Below, one piece after another: positions 19,609 to 29,686 of a stretch of 47,545 nucleotides of DNA. The first letter of the stretch is position 1; every line of letters starts with the position of its first letter. Position numbers and translations under genes: made by a program. The DNA comes from Oxalobacteraceae bacterium (GTDB lineage: Bacteria; Pseudomonadota; Gammaproteobacteria; Burkholderiales; Burkholderiaceae_D): NCBI GenBank assembly GCA_947448025.1, contig CANFLV010000025.1:1-47545 (forward strand). The letters run 5' to 3'. The notes under the pieces were generated by a model, which saw only the letters and a list, made by a program, of their open reading frames with translations, made no database searches and was not told where the DNA came from.

Positions 19609-20302
19609 ACGCGATCATCATCGCCGGATCGCAGCGCTGTTAGACGCCTTTAATTCTGCACTGCTGCAGGAAGCCCAATGTTACTTTGCTGGTGGTACAG
19701 CGATCGTCCTGCTGCTTGGCGAGTACCGTGAATCTCTTGATATTGATTTTATTTGTAGCTCCGTCGATGGCTACCGCATGTTGCGTAATTGCGTATCGCA
19801 GCAAAACCTCGGTGCGCTTATACAGACGCCTGTTAAATATTTTCGTGGCGATGTGCGCATCGATCGTTACGGCATCCGGACTTTTTTGGAAATCGATGGC
19901 TTGCCCATCAAAGTCGAAATCGTCAGCGAGGGTCGTATTACTGTGTCCGGCGAGATGCATACAGACATTCCGGTGCCCGTTCTGAGCCGCGATGATATGT
20001 TCGCCGAAAAGCTACTGGCCAATACGGATCGAGGGAGAGATAAATCCACCATGAGCCGGGATATCATCGACCTTGCGATGATGTTACAAGCTTGGGGCCG
20101 CGTTCCCGACGCAGCTTGGAATAAGGTAAAGCATGTCTATGGGGTCAGTGCTGAAAAAGCCTATCATGATGCAGTTGCACTTGTGAGCGAACCTGCTTAT
20201 CTTGCGCATTGTCTGTCCGTTATGCGCATGAATGCCGATCTGGTGCATCAGATTCCACTCCTGCTAAAACATGAAGCAATGGCCCACGCACATAACGCGT
20301 GA
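19601..20302 (+). CDS. AbiEii/AbiGii-like nucleotidyltransferase (candidate toxin)
   Basis: The 233-residue protein resembles the AbiEii/AbiGii family of nucleotidyltransferases, some of which are toxins acting on tRNA or abortive-infection effectors. The nucleotide-binding GG motif is at residues 31-32 (FAGGTAIVLL) and the metal-binding DxD pair is at 47 and 49 (SLDIDF). A later Lys137 (FAEKLLAN) and the SRDIIDL segment at 152-158 match the remaining family motifs. It is coupled to the 68-aa gene by an 8-bp overlap. It ends 18 bp before the convergent dnaE stop. The pair looks like an accessory insertion in otherwise conserved DNA. Confidence 0.78.
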   Translation: MYKRDHHRRIAALLDAFNSALLQEAQCYFAGGTAIVLLLGEYRESLDIDFICSSVDGYRMLRNCVSQQNLGALIQTPVKYFRGDVRIDRYGIRTFLEIDGLPIKVEIVSEGRITVSGEMHTDIPVPVLSRDDMFAEKLLANTDRGRDKSTMSRDIIDLAMMLQAWGRVPDAAWNKVKHVYGVSAEKAYHDAVALVSEPAYLAHCLSVMRMNADLVHQIPLLLKHEAMAHAHNA

Positions 20303-20320
20303 GACCAAGCTGCGCTCACT

Positions 20321-23300
20321 TCAACTGTACTCAATCTCCACACTCCCCGCCCCAAACTTCGCCACCAGCGCCTGCGTCAAGGCATCGGCCGGCATCACGC
20401 GCCATTCATCGCCGAGACGAATTTCACAGCCTGCGTCTGCCAGCGTGTAGCGCAGCGTCAGCGGCAGGCCGTTTTCCGAGCGATACGGCAGCAGTAATTT
20501 TTTCAGCTGCGCGATATCGGTCGCGCCCGACAGCGATAATGAGAACTGCCGGCCGAACTGGATGCGCGCCGCACCGAGATCCATGACTTTTTCTGCCGTG
20601 ATGCGTAAGCCGCCGGCGAAGCGATCTTCCGATACCTTGCCCTGCACAACGAGGAATTCATCTTCCTTGAACAGTGCCTTGTTCGCATCAAACAGTTCGC
20701 TGTACACCGTCACATCCACAGTCGCCGTCGAATCATCGAGCGTGACGATGACGATCCGGCCGCGCTGGGTCATTTGTGTGCGTACGCTGGCAATGACGCC
20801 GGCCATCAGGCGCGGATCGCGTGAAGGCTCCAGACTCGACAGCTTCGCACGGGCGAACTTGCGGACCTCTTCAGCATACGCATTGAACAGATGGCCGGAC
20901 AGGAAAAATCCGAGCGCGGCCTTTTCTTCGGTCAGCTTTTGCTTCTCTGACCAAGGCGCGACTTTGACATACTCGGGCGCCTGCTCGAGATCGCTGTCAT
21001 CACCACCAAACAGACTCACCTGATTGATCGACGCCTGCGCCTGTTCCGCACCTTCCATGGCCATGCTGACCGTGGCCAGTAACATCGCGCGATCAACCTT
21101 GAAGCAGTCGAAGGCGCCGGCACGGATCAGCGACTCAATCGTACGCCGGTTCAGCTGGCGTTTGTCGACACGCTTGGTGAAATCGAACAGGTTCGTAAAT
21201 GATCCGCCATCATTACGCGCGGCGATGATGGCCTCGATTGCGCCCTGCCCTGAACCCTTGACAGCGCCCAGGCCATAACGAATATGCTTGGCGCGCTTGC
21301 CTGCCGCGCCTTCCGGCATGAAGTGGTAAATCGACAGATTGATATCTGGCGGCAGCAAGGTCAGACCGCAAATGTCGATCGCATCTTCGACGAGGATCTT
21401 GACCTTGTCGGTGTCGTCCATCGCCAGCGACATATTCGCCGCCATGAAGGCCGCGGCGTGATGCGCTTTCAGATAGGCGGTGTGATACGACAGCAAGGCA
21501 TACGCAGCGGCATGGGATTTATTGAATCCGTAGCCGGCGAATTTTTCCATCAAATCGAAAATCTCGTCAGCCTTTTCCTGCGACAGGCCATCCTTGGCTG
21601 CGCCGTCACGGAAAATCTGCCGGTGCTCGGCCATTTCCTCAGCCTTCTTTTTACCCATCGCCCGACGCAGCAAATCGGCGCCGCCGAGCGAGTAGCCGCC
21701 GACGACCTGCGCCATCTGCATCACCTGCTCCTGATACACCATGATGCCGTAGGTCTCGGACAGAATGCCCTCGGTGCGCGGATCGGGATAATCGAAACGT
21801 TCACCGTGTTTGCGTTTGCAAAAATCCGGAATCAGATCCATCGGACCCGGACGATACAAAGCCACCAGCGCAATGATGTCCTCGAAGCGATCCGGCCGCG
21901 CATCCTTCAGCATGCCCTGCATGCCGCGGCTTTCAAGCTGGAACACGGCGACCGTCTTGGCCTTGGTCAGCAGTTCATACGACGCCTTGTCATTCAAGGG
22001 CAGCTTTTCAAGGCTGAAGTCCGCCATCGCCGGATCGAGCTGTTTGATGTAGCGCACCGCGCGATCGAGGATGGTCAGCGTCGTCAAACCCAAGAAGTCG
22101 AATTTCACGAGACCGACGGCTTCGACGTCATCCTTGTCATATTGCGACACCACGCCAGCGTCGCCGCCCTGCGTGTAGAGCGGGCAGAAATCAGTGAGCT
22201 TGCCCGGCGCGATCAGCACGCCACCAGCATGCATGCCGATATTGCGCGCGATGCCTTCGACTTGCTGCGCCAGCGCGAGTAGCTGGCGCACTTCTTCTTC
22301 GTTTTCCTGGCGCTCGGCGAGCTGGGGTTCTTCCTTGATCGCATCGGCGAGCGTGACGAGCTTGCCCGGCTTGAACGGGATCAGCTTGGAAATGCCATCG
22401 CAAAAATTGTAGCCAAAATCGAGCACACGGCCGACATCGCGCACCGCGCCCTTGGCCGCCATCGTGCCGAAGGTCGCTATCTGCGACACCGCATCCTTGC
22501 CATAGCGATCCTTCACATACTGGATCACGCGGTCGCGGCCTTCCTGGCAGAAGTCGATATCAAAGTCGGGCATCGAGACGCGTTCAGGATTCAAGAAGCG
22601 CTCGAACAGCAAATTGTATTCAAGCGGATCGAGATCCGTGATCGACAGCGAATAGGCGACCAGCGAACCGGCGCCTGAACCGCGGCCCGGACCGACCGGT
22701 ACGCCATTGTTTTTAGCCCACTGGATGAAGTCGGCCACGATCAGGAAGTAACCCGGGAAACCCATCTTGATGATCGTGTCCGTCTCGAACTTCAGTCGCG
22801 ATTCATACCGTTCACGCTGGGCTTCGCGCTTGACCGGATCGCCGTACAGCTGCAACAGGCGCTTCTCGAGTCCCACCTTCGATTCGGCCACGAGGAAGTC
22901 GCCAATCGTCATTCCTTCCGGGGTCGGGAAGTCCGGCAATTGCGGCTTGCCCAAGACCAGCGTCAGGTTACAGCGGCGCGCAATCTCGATCGTGTTCTGC
23001 ATCGCGCCCGGCATGTCCGCAAACAGCTCGGACATCTCGGCCTGGGTCTTGAAATACTGTTGATCGTTGAAGCGCCGCACGCGTCGTGCATTGGCGAGAA
23101 TTTCACCCTCGGCGATACAGGTGCGCGCTTCATGCGCAACGAACTCTTCTTGGGTCAAGAACTGCAGTGGATGGGTCGCGACCACCGGCAATTTCAGCTT
23201 GGCCGCGAGCTGCGTCGTCTGGCGCAAGAGCGCCTCGGCATTCGGCTGACCGGAGCGTTGCACTTCCAGATAAAAATGATCGGGCAAGATTTTTGCCCAG

Positions 23301-23785
23301 CGTTCTGCGCAGCGTTCAGCCAGCGCCGCATTACCGTTATTGAGGGCGATACCGATGTCGCCAAAATGCGCGCCAGAGAGCGCGATCAGTCCCGGCGCCT
23401 GACCTTCAGCCGTCAATTTTGCCAGCCATTCGCTGCGAATTTCAGCGCGACCGCGATGCAAATTCGTCAGCCACGCCTGCGAGAGCAGTTCGCACAGCTG
23501 CAGATAGCCCTGGCGATTTTTCACCAGCAGTAGCAGCCGTGAAGGCTTGTCGCGGTCGTCGTCGTTCGTGATCCAGACATCGCAGCCGATCAATGGCTTG
23601 ATGCCTTTGCCGCGCGCAGCCTTGTAGAACTTGACCATGCCGAACAGGTTCGCGAGGTCAGTGATCGCCAATGCGGGCTGGCCATCCTTGGCGGCAGCAG
23701 CGACGACATCATCGATGCGCAGCAGGCCATCGGCGATGGAGTATTCGGAATGTAAGCGGAGGTGGATAAATTGCGGCGTTGTCAT
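20321..23785 (-). CDS. dnaE: DNA polymerase III alpha subunit
   Basis: Catalytic subunit of the replicative polymerase. The 1154-residue protein is close to E. coli DnaE (1160). The N-terminal PHP domain starts HLRLHSEYSIADG. The polymerase active-site aspartates are in PDFDIDF (about residues 401 and 403), and the conserved LYRPGPMDLIPDF block follows. A helix-hairpin-helix and OB-fold region make up the C-terminal third, and the internal clamp-binding motif QVSLFG starts at Gln922. The gene is complete and convergent with the NTase gene. Confidence 0.97.
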   Translation of the reverse strand: MTTPQFIHLRLHSEYSIADGLLRIDDVVAAAAKDGQPALAITDLANLFGMVKFYKAARGKGIKPLIGCDVWITNDDDRDKPSRLLLLVKNRQGYLQLCELLSQAWLTNLHRGRAEIRSEWLAKLTAEGQAPGLIALSGAHFGDIGIALNNGNAALAERCAERWAKILPDHFYLEVQRSGQPNAEALLRQTTQLAAKLKLPVVATHPLQFLTQEEFVAHEARTCIAEGEILANARRVRRFNDQQYFKTQAEMSELFADMPGAMQNTIEIARRCNLTLVLGKPQLPDFPTPEGMTIGDFLVAESKVGLEKRLLQLYGDPVKREAQRERYESRLKFETDTIIKMGFPGYFLIVADFIQWAKNNGVPVGPGRGSGAGSLVAYSLSITDLDPLEYNLLFERFLNPERVSMPDFDIDFCQEGRDRVIQYVKDRYGKDAVSQIATFGTMAAKGAVRDVGRVLDFGYNFCDGISKLIPFKPGKLVTLADAIKEEPQLAERQENEEEVRQLLALAQQVEGIARNIGMHAGGVLIAPGKLTDFCPLYTQGGDAGVVSQYDKDDVEAVGLVKFDFLGLTTLTILDRAVRYIKQLDPAMADFSLEKLPLNDKASYELLTKAKTVAVFQLESRGMQGMLKDARPDRFEDIIALVALYRPGPMDLIPDFCKRKHGERFDYPDPRTEGILSETYGIMVYQEQVMQMAQVVGGYSLGGADLLRRAMGKKKAEEMAEHRQIFRDGAAKDGLSQEKADEIFDLMEKFAGYGFNKSHAAAYALLSYHTAYLKAHHAAAFMAANMSLAMDDTDKVKILVEDAIDICGLTLLPPDINLSIYHFMPEGAAGKRAKHIRYGLGAVKGSGQGAIEAIIAARNDGGSFTNLFDFTKRVDKRQLNRRTIESLIRAGAFDCFKVDRAMLLATVSMAMEGAEQAQASINQVSLFGGDDSDLEQAPEYVKVAPWSEKQKLTEEKAALGFFLSGHLFNAYAEEVRKFARAKLSSLEPSRDPRLMAGVIASVRTQMTQRGRIVIVTLDDSTATVDVTVYSELFDANKALFKEDEFLVVQGKVSEDRFAGGLRITAEKVMDLGAARIQFGRQFSLSLSGATDIAQLKKLLLPYRSENGLPLTLRYTLADAGCEIRLGDEWRVMPADALTQALVAKFGAGSVEIEYS

Positions 23786-23820
23786 GGCCGTATTTTACCC
23801 GTCTGCGAGAGGCCTAGGTC

Positions 23821-23912
23821 GCAATGTATTGTGCGGGGCCGCCGAGACAGCGAACCATGAGGCTTCATTGGCGCTCGTCAAGACATCCAAGGCATGCGGC
23901 GCAATACATTGC
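23821..23912. repeat. 14-bp inverted repeat upstream of trhO
   Basis: GCAATGTATTGTGC (23821-23834) and GCGCAATACATTGC (23899-23912) are inverted copies with one mismatch, separated by 64 bp, in the 263-bp gap between the divergent dnaE and trhO genes. A -10-like TATAAT lies at 24010-24015 but has no good -35 at normal spacing. The repeat could be an operator pair or a long-range hairpin. Confidence 0.6.
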
Positions 23913-24048
23913 GTCAGTGGCGCCGAGCGCTTCCGTGAAGCTAGTGTCATCATGGACTGCAATAGCTTACACCGTATGCATTGGGCTCGAAAATCTGCCT
24001 TCGACCGTTTATAATCGGGGTTCAGTCACCATCACGTCAGAAGCCGCA

Positions 24049-24933
24049 ATGTCCTCCGCCAAACCTTACGTCAACATCTCTGCCTATAAATTCATCAGTA
24101 TCGAAAATACAGCCGAGCTGCGCCCGATTTACCGCGCGCGCTGTGAAGAACTTGACCTGAAGGGAACCATCCTCTTGAGTCCGGAAGGGATCAACCTGTT
24201 CCTGTCAGGCCTGCGAGAGAACATCGACAGCTTCGTCGCGCTGCTGCATGCCGATGCCCGCTTTGCCGATCTGGATCCAAAAGAAAGCTTCTCCGAAAAG
24301 CAGCCGTTCACGAAGATGCTGGTCAAGCTCAAGGCTGAAATCATCACCATGAAAATGCCGCTGATCCAGCCGGAAAAAGGTCGTGCACCAGCAGTGCCGG
24401 CACAGACGCTCAAGCGTTGGCTAGACCAGGGACATGATGATGCAGGCAAGCCTGTTGTCATGATGGATACGCGTAATGCCTTTGAAGTCGATGTGGGCAC
24501 CTTCACCGAGACACTGGACTATCGCATCGACAAATTCAGCGAATTCCCGGCCGTCGTAGCCGCGCACAAGGATGAACTGGTCGGCAAGACCGTGGTGACG
24601 TTCTGCACCGGCGGCATCCGCTGCGAGAAGGCGGCGATCCACATGCAGCAAGTCGGCTACGACAGCGTCTACCAGCTCGAAGGCGGCATCCTGAAATACT
24701 TCGAGGAAGTCGGTGGCGCGCATTACACCGGCGACTGCTTCGTGTTTGATTATCGCACTGCCGTCAATCCACAGCTCGAGGAAACCGAGACAGAACAATG
24801 TTTCGCCTGCCGCGCCGTGGTCACGCCGCGTGAACAGCTCTCACCATATTACATTCCGGGGAAATCCTGCCCGCATTGTAAAAAGGCGATCAAGGATGAG
24901 GTTGCGGAAGCGATGCAGGGAGCACATGCCTGA
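24049..24933 (+). CDS. trhO: tRNA uridine-34 hydroxylase (rhodanese family)
   Basis: TrhO (YceA) hydroxylates wobble uridine 34 in tRNAs using oxygen. The protein has 294 residues from ATG 24049. An N-terminal ferredoxin-like domain with [16 protein letters not shown] is followed by the rhodanese domain, whose active-site Cys186 lies in [11 protein letters not shown]-terminal pair of CxxC units (251/254 and 274/277) looks like a zinc site. The frame is open much further upstream, but that part lacks homology and the family begins at [16 protein letters not shown] bidirectional terminator follows. Confidence 0.94.
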   Translation: MSSAKPYVNISAYKFISIENTAELRPIYRARCEELDLKGTILLSPEGINLFLSGLRENIDSFVALLHADARFADLDPKESFSEKQPFTKMLVKLKAEIITMKMPLIQPEKGRAPAVPAQTLKRWLDQGHDDAGKPVVMMDTRNAFEVDVGTFTETLDYRIDKFSEFPAVVAAHKDELVGKTVVTFCTGGIRCEKAAIHMQQVGYDSVYQLEGGILKYFEEVGGAHYTGDCFVFDYRTAVNPQLEETETEQCFACRAVVTPREQLSPYYIPGKSCPHCKKAIKDEVAEAMQGAHA

Positions 24934-24979
24934 GGCGAACAAGGCATCCGTTTGATACCGATGCTGATACCGATGCGCT

Positions 24980-25015
24980 AAAAAAAGGGATGAAGCGCAA
25001 GCTCATCCCTTTTTT
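24980..25015. terminator. Bidirectional terminator between trhO and the TolC gene
   Basis: An inverted repeat pairs an A-run plus GGGATGA (24980-24993) with TCATCCC plus a T-run (25003-25015). The loop region can also pair AGC with GCT around GCAA, with one bulged base. T tracts are available in both directions, which suits the convergent genes on either side. Confidence 0.82.
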
Positions 25016-25041
25016 CATGACCCGATCAAAGCATCACGCCA

Positions 25042-26400
25042 TTACTGCACGACAGGGCGAAAGTAACTCGCCACCAGCTGCAGATCATCACCACCCAATG
25101 TGCCCGCCGAATTACGCAGTCGCAGATAACTCATCAGATAGTTATAACGCGCCTGAGCCAGATCCCGGCGCGCTGCAAACAGCTGCTGCTGCGCATTGAG
25201 CAAATCGAGATTGATACGCACACCACCCTTGATGCTCTGGCGCGTCGCGTCGACGAGTAGTTCTGCCGACTTGACTGACTTTACCAAAGCATCGACCCGT
25301 GTCACGCCGCTTTGCACCAGGCTGAACTGCTTGCGCAATTCAACCATGACCTGATTCGTCTTGGCATCGAGATCGGACTTCGCACGCTCACTGCTGGCGA
25401 CCGCCTGGCGCGATGCTGCATTCACATAACCACCCGAATACAGGGGGATATTGACCTGCACGCCGATACTGCGATTTTTCTGGTCCTGATTCAGGGTATT
25501 CAGGGTTTCCGAATCGGTGCGGCTCAAGGTCGCGACCAGATCGACGCGCGGTGCATGACCGGCACGCTGCTTGTTGATTTCCTGATTCGCCGCTTCAACA
25601 CCATAGCGCAGAGAGTCGATTTCCGGATTTTTTTCCAGCGCAATCGTGCGCCATTCATCGAAGCTGGCTGGCTGCAAAATCTGGACCTTGAAGTCACTGA
25701 CCAAAGGATCGAGACTCGTCACGTCCGCGCCCACGAGTGAGGACAAGGTATTGCGCGCAGTCGTCACGGCATCCTGCGCCTCGATCAGCTGCGCTTCTGC
25801 GACATCGAATTTCGACTGGGTCTCGAGCACATCGGTCTTCGTGCTTTCGCCTTTTTCAAACATGCGCTCGTTGACGCGCTTTTGTTCTGCCAGTGCGTCC
25901 CGCTGCGCGACCATCAGGTTCAGCTGCTCTTCCGCATACTGGGCATCGACATAGGCGCCGACGAGACGCAGCACAAGATCCTGCTTCCGGTTTGAGAAGA
26001 TCGCATCACTGTAATTCGTTTGCGCGATGCCCTGCTTGTAGCGCGCAATGCCGTCAAAATTCAGCACCGGCTGCTTCACTTGCAGGTAGGCGCCCTTACT
26101 CGTGTAAGCAGGTTGGGTCGTGTTCTCGCCGAGGGAGTTTCTGGTCGTCAGGTCTGTACGGTTATTGCTTCGCGAATAGCTGATCGAGGCTGACGGCAGA
26201 AGGCTGGCGCGGCCAAGGTATTGATTTTCCTGACCCGCGTCATTCTCATGAATCGCTGACTGATAAGTGGGGTCATTTGCCAACGCGGCCTGATAGGCTT
26301 GCAGCAGACCGATTGCACTAGCCGGCGCAGCCTGCACGACAAAGGCCGCGATCATGGCCGTGGCCAGTAATTTTTTCATGGGTATCCGACGCACGTTCAC
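25042..26400 (-). CDS. TolC-family outer membrane channel of the type I secretion system
   Basis: The 452-residue protein is the outer membrane exit duct of the three-gene secretion operon. A signal peptide ends at PASA (MKKLLATAMIAAF onward), and the mature part starts IGLLQAYQAALANDPTYQSA, typical of TolC-type proteins. Long coiled-coil helices (residues about 150-230 and 350-430) form the periplasmic tunnel. Two starts are possible: ATG 26400, which overlaps the adaptor stop as ATGA, or ATG 26379, which gives the compact signal peptide; coupling favours the first. It is the last gene of the operon and ends at a terminator. Confidence 0.9.
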   Translation of the reverse strand: MNVRRIPMKKLLATAMIAAFVVQAAPASAIGLLQAYQAALANDPTYQSAIHENDAGQENQYLGRASLLPSASISYSRSNNRTDLTTRNSLGENTTQPAYTSKGAYLQVKQPVLNFDGIARYKQGIAQTNYSDAIFSNRKQDLVLRLVGAYVDAQYAEEQLNLMVAQRDALAEQKRVNERMFEKGESTKTDVLETQSKFDVAEAQLIEAQDAVTTARNTLSSLVGADVTSLDPLVSDFKVQILQPASFDEWRTIALEKNPEIDSLRYGVEAANQEINKQRAGHAPRVDLVATLSRTDSETLNTLNQDQKNRSIGVQVNIPLYSGGYVNAASRQAVASSERAKSDLDAKTNQVMVELRKQFSLVQSGVTRVDALVKSVKSAELLVDATRQSIKGGVRINLDLLNAQQQLFAARRDLAQARYNYLMSYLRLRNSAGTLGGDDLQLVASYFRPVVQ

Positions 26401-27755
26401 TCCTCGGTCAAGGCGGTGATGGCGCGATCGAGCACCGGCTTCATCAGATAACTCATCATGGTCCGCTCGCCCGTCTTGATGAAGACTTCGACAGGCATAC
26501 CCGGACGAATCTGATTATTCTTCAGTTTCGCGATGCCTTCGGCGGTGACCTTGGCCTTCATTTTGTAATACGGCGCGCCAGTTTTTTCGTCGACCATCTT
26601 GTCAGCGGAAACCTGAGTCACCACGCCGGGAATATGCGGCGTCGTGTGCTGGTTCAATGCCGAGAAAATCAATTCAACCGGCAAATCAGGATGAACCTTG
26701 TCGATCAAATTCACCGGCACCATGCCTTCGATGATCAGCGGGTCGTCGCTCGGGACCAGATCCATCATGCGACCACCAGGGCCAATCACGCCGCCGCGGG
26801 TGAACACATTCATGCCGACGATGGTGCCGTCGACCGGGGCGCGCACGATCACATTGCCGAGATCAAAATCCAGGCTCGTCAGGCGGCTTTGCAGCGCTTC
26901 CGCTTCTTTTTGCGAATCAGTCAGCTGGGTACGTACCTCTTTCTGGTATTCCTGCTGGCGCTGGACACGGCGCAGATTCAGCTCCGAAATCTGGCGCTGG
27001 ATACGACCGACGTTACCGATATTTTCCGACAGACCGCCATTGATCTGGGCATACGTGCGCTCCAGATCGAGCAGGCGATTGCGTGCCACATAACCATCCT
27101 TGGCCAGATCACGCACACCATCGAGCTGCTCTTTCAGAAAGCCGAGCTGCAGCTTCTGGCTGTCGCGCGATTCTTCCAGACCGCGCAATTGCGCATGCAG
27201 TCCGGCGACGTTTTCATCGAGCGCCGCCAGTTCATTTTGCAGCGCGCTGCGTCGTGAGCTGAACAGGGCGCTTTGCAAGGTGATGATGCTGGAAACCTGC
27301 ACATCATTCTTGAGCTTCAAGAGCTCCGGCGCAAAGTTGATCGCCGCAGTGCCATCGCGCTCTGCCATCAGGCGAGCCTCGGTCGCACGCGCCGTGTAGT
27401 ACTGGGTGCGCGTCATGTCGGCGGCCGACTTGCTCTGGATTTCATTCATCTTCACCAGCGGCTGGCCCGCTTTGACGATATCGCCTTCCTTGACGAGGAT
27501 GTCATCGATGGTGCCACCGGTCTGGTGCTGGATCGCCTTGCGACTCGACGAAACTGTCACACTGCCCTGCACCGGTACGCCCTGGTCCAGCGGCGCGAAC
27601 AGCGCCCACAGCATGAAGCCACCGACACCGGCTAGTACGATAAACCAACCCAGCCGCGTATGACTGGATGCATCTGTATTGACCGGCTCGTTCGAGACGT
27701 CCCTCGCCATCACGTCGGTGACCGGCGCTTTACTTCCAAAAAACTTACTCATCAT
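26397..27755 (-). CDS. HlyD/PrtE-family periplasmic adaptor of the type I secretion system
   Basis: The 452-residue membrane-fusion protein bridges the ABC exporter and the TolC channel. A single N-terminal membrane anchor (about residues 36-56, WFIVLAGVGGFMLWALF) follows a short cytoplasmic tail. Lipoyl-type halves flank long coiled coils (for example ALFSSRRSALQNELAAL), and the beta-barrel contains VRAPVDGTIVGMNV. Length and layout match PrtE/AprE adaptors. It shares one base with the ABC gene stop (TAATG) and four with the TolC start, so all three are coupled. Confidence 0.92.
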   Translation of the reverse strand: MMSKFFGSKAPVTDVMARDVSNEPVNTDASSHTRLGWFIVLAGVGGFMLWALFAPLDQGVPVQGSVTVSSSRKAIQHQTGGTIDDILVKEGDIVKAGQPLVKMNEIQSKSAADMTRTQYYTARATEARLMAERDGTAAINFAPELLKLKNDVQVSSIITLQSALFSSRRSALQNELAALDENVAGLHAQLRGLEESRDSQKLQLGFLKEQLDGVRDLAKDGYVARNRLLDLERTYAQINGGLSENIGNVGRIQRQISELNLRRVQRQQEYQKEVRTQLTDSQKEAEALQSRLTSLDFDLGNVIVRAPVDGTIVGMNVFTRGGVIGPGGRMMDLVPSDDPLIIEGMVPVNLIDKVHPDLPVELIFSALNQHTTPHIPGVVTQVSADKMVDEKTGAPYYKMKAKVTAEGIAKLKNNQIRPGMPVEVFIKTGERTMMSYLMKPVLDRAITALTEE

Positions 27756-29536
27756 TATTCCTGTACGGTAGCGGCGGTCTCGTTTGCGAGACGTGCCTGC
27801 GCTTCAGCCTGCGCCTGATTTTGTGCCTGCTGGGCTTGTTGGGCCTTCTGATTCTGCTCCTGCAATGCAGCGAGCACTTGTGCCGTCGGGCCGAACAACT
27901 GGCCGACACCATCACGCAGTAACAGTAATTTTGTGGTGACGCTGATGATATTCGGACGGTGGGTGACGAGCACGATCGTCTTGCCGCGCATACGCATGTC
28001 GTTAATTGCCACGACCAGCGCCTGTTCGCCGACATCATCCAGATTCGAGTTTGGCTCATCGAGAATGACCAGTGACGGATCGCCGTAAAGCGTACGCGCC
28101 AGACCGATGCGCTGCTTCTGGCCGCCCGACAGCCCACCGCCGCCATCGCCGAGGATCGTGTCGTACCCTTTCGGGAAATGCAGGATCATCTCGTGCACGC
28201 CAGCGCGCTTGGCGGCCATGATGACTTTTTCGGAATCGATGTCACCGAAACGGGCGATGTTTTCGCTCACCGTGCCACCGAACAGTTCAATATCCTGCGG
28301 CAGGTAACCGACGTTGGGTCCGAGCTGATCTTTATTCCAGGTATAGACGTCGGCGCCATCTAAACGCACCTTGCCGACTGCTGCAGGCCAAACCCCAACC
28401 AGCAAACGCGCCAAGGTCGATTTGCCCGAACCGCTAGGGCCAATCACGCCCAATACATCGCCTGCCTGAATGGCAAAGGTAAGATTTTTGATCACAGCCA
28501 CTGGCACGCCAGGCGGCGCTGCCGTCACGGCTTCGATCGACAATGCACCATGCGGTGCAGGCAGTTCCATGCCCGGCTGACGCGGTGGATTCACGTTAAG
28601 CAGTTCGGACAAACGCTCATAGGCGCTACGCGTACTGCTCCATTGTTTCCAGACCGCGATTACCTGCTGCACGGGGCTCAATGTGCGGCCAACGAGAATC
28701 GAAGCAGCGATCATCATGCCCGGGCTCATTTTGCCTTCGAGTACCAGCAAGGCGCCAAAACCAAGCACCAGCGACTGCATCGACACTTGTACAAATTTCG
28801 TGATCGCAGTGACTATGCCGGCCTTTTCGCTTGCTTCAGCCTGCAAGTTCAGGAAGCGGCCATGCATTTTGAACCAACGCCCCATCAGGTTCGGCAGCAT
28901 ACCCATCGCCTCGATGACTTCGGCATTGCGTAAATTGTTGGTCGCAAGATTACTCGATGCGATCGCGATTGAGTTCGCCTCCTTGATCGCCTTGCTCGAC
29001 ACGACTTCATTCACGTAGGCCAGAATCACCAACAGCGTAACCCCGCACATGGCGAATACGCCCAGTGGCACCGAGAACATAAAGATCACCGCCAGATAAA
29101 TCGGAAACCATGGCGCATCGAAGAACGCAAACAAGGCATTACCGGTGACGAATTGGCGAATATTCGTCAAATCCTGCAGCGACTGGCCCGCATTACCGCC
29201 ACCCTTTTTCAGGTTCTGCTCGAAGGCCGCCGTGTAGACGCGCTTATTGAGCTTCATATCGAGCTGCGCACCCACGCGCACCAGCACGAAGCTGCGCACG
29301 AATTCGAGTGCGCTCATGAGCATGTACGCCCCGAGCATCATCAGCGTCAGCATCAGCAAAGTAATTTCGTTGCGGCTACCGAGTACGCGGTCATAGACCT
29401 GCAACATGTATAGGGACGGAACGAGCATCAGGAAATTGATGATCGCGCTAAAGACACCGACGGTACGAAACGCACTCTTGAAGCTGATGAGCGCTTGCGT
29501 AATTTCGTTATTCGGAAGTTTGAGATTGGGTTTCAT
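27755..29536 (-). CDS. Type I secretion ABC exporter (PrtD/AprD type)
   Basis: The 593-residue protein is the energy-providing exporter of the secretion operon. An N-terminal membrane domain (first helices VFSAIINFLMLVPSLYMLQV and LLMLTLMMLGAYM) lacks the C39 peptidase or C39-like domain, so it belongs to the PrtD/RsaD group. The ATPase domain has Walker A GPSGSGKST (about 364-372), signature LSGGQKQRIGLAR (about 466) and Walker B LVILDEPNSNLD (about 488). A Gln/Ala-rich C-terminal tail (NQKAQQAQQAQNQAQ) is unusual. PrtD/RsaD exporters secrete RTX-type and S-layer proteins with C-terminal signals, which fits the two large beta-repeat proteins in this window. Confidence 0.93.
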   Translation of the reverse strand: MKPNLKLPNNEITQALISFKSAFRTVGVFSAIINFLMLVPSLYMLQVYDRVLGSRNEITLLMLTLMMLGAYMLMSALEFVRSFVLVRVGAQLDMKLNKRVYTAAFEQNLKKGGGNAGQSLQDLTNIRQFVTGNALFAFFDAPWFPIYLAVIFMFSVPLGVFAMCGVTLLVILAYVNEVVSSKAIKEANSIAIASSNLATNNLRNAEVIEAMGMLPNLMGRWFKMHGRFLNLQAEASEKAGIVTAITKFVQVSMQSLVLGFGALLVLEGKMSPGMMIAASILVGRTLSPVQQVIAVWKQWSSTRSAYERLSELLNVNPPRQPGMELPAPHGALSIEAVTAAPPGVPVAVIKNLTFAIQAGDVLGVIGPSGSGKSTLARLLVGVWPAAVGKVRLDGADVYTWNKDQLGPNVGYLPQDIELFGGTVSENIARFGDIDSEKVIMAAKRAGVHEMILHFPKGYDTILGDGGGGLSGGQKQRIGLARTLYGDPSLVILDEPNSNLDDVGEQALVVAINDMRMRGKTIVLVTHRPNIISVTTKLLLLRDGVGQLFGPTAQVLAALQEQNQKAQQAQQAQNQAQAEAQARLANETAATVQE

Positions 29537-29686
29537 TTAAATGTCGACACACCGGGCGAACCGAAGCATCCATATAAGAGTCATTACGGGGCCAAAAGCC
29601 CAAAATTCGGGCGACGAATGCAGAACGGGCAAATCAATTATCAACTAACAAACGTATCCATGAGTTACGCATGCTTCTAATGCAAA

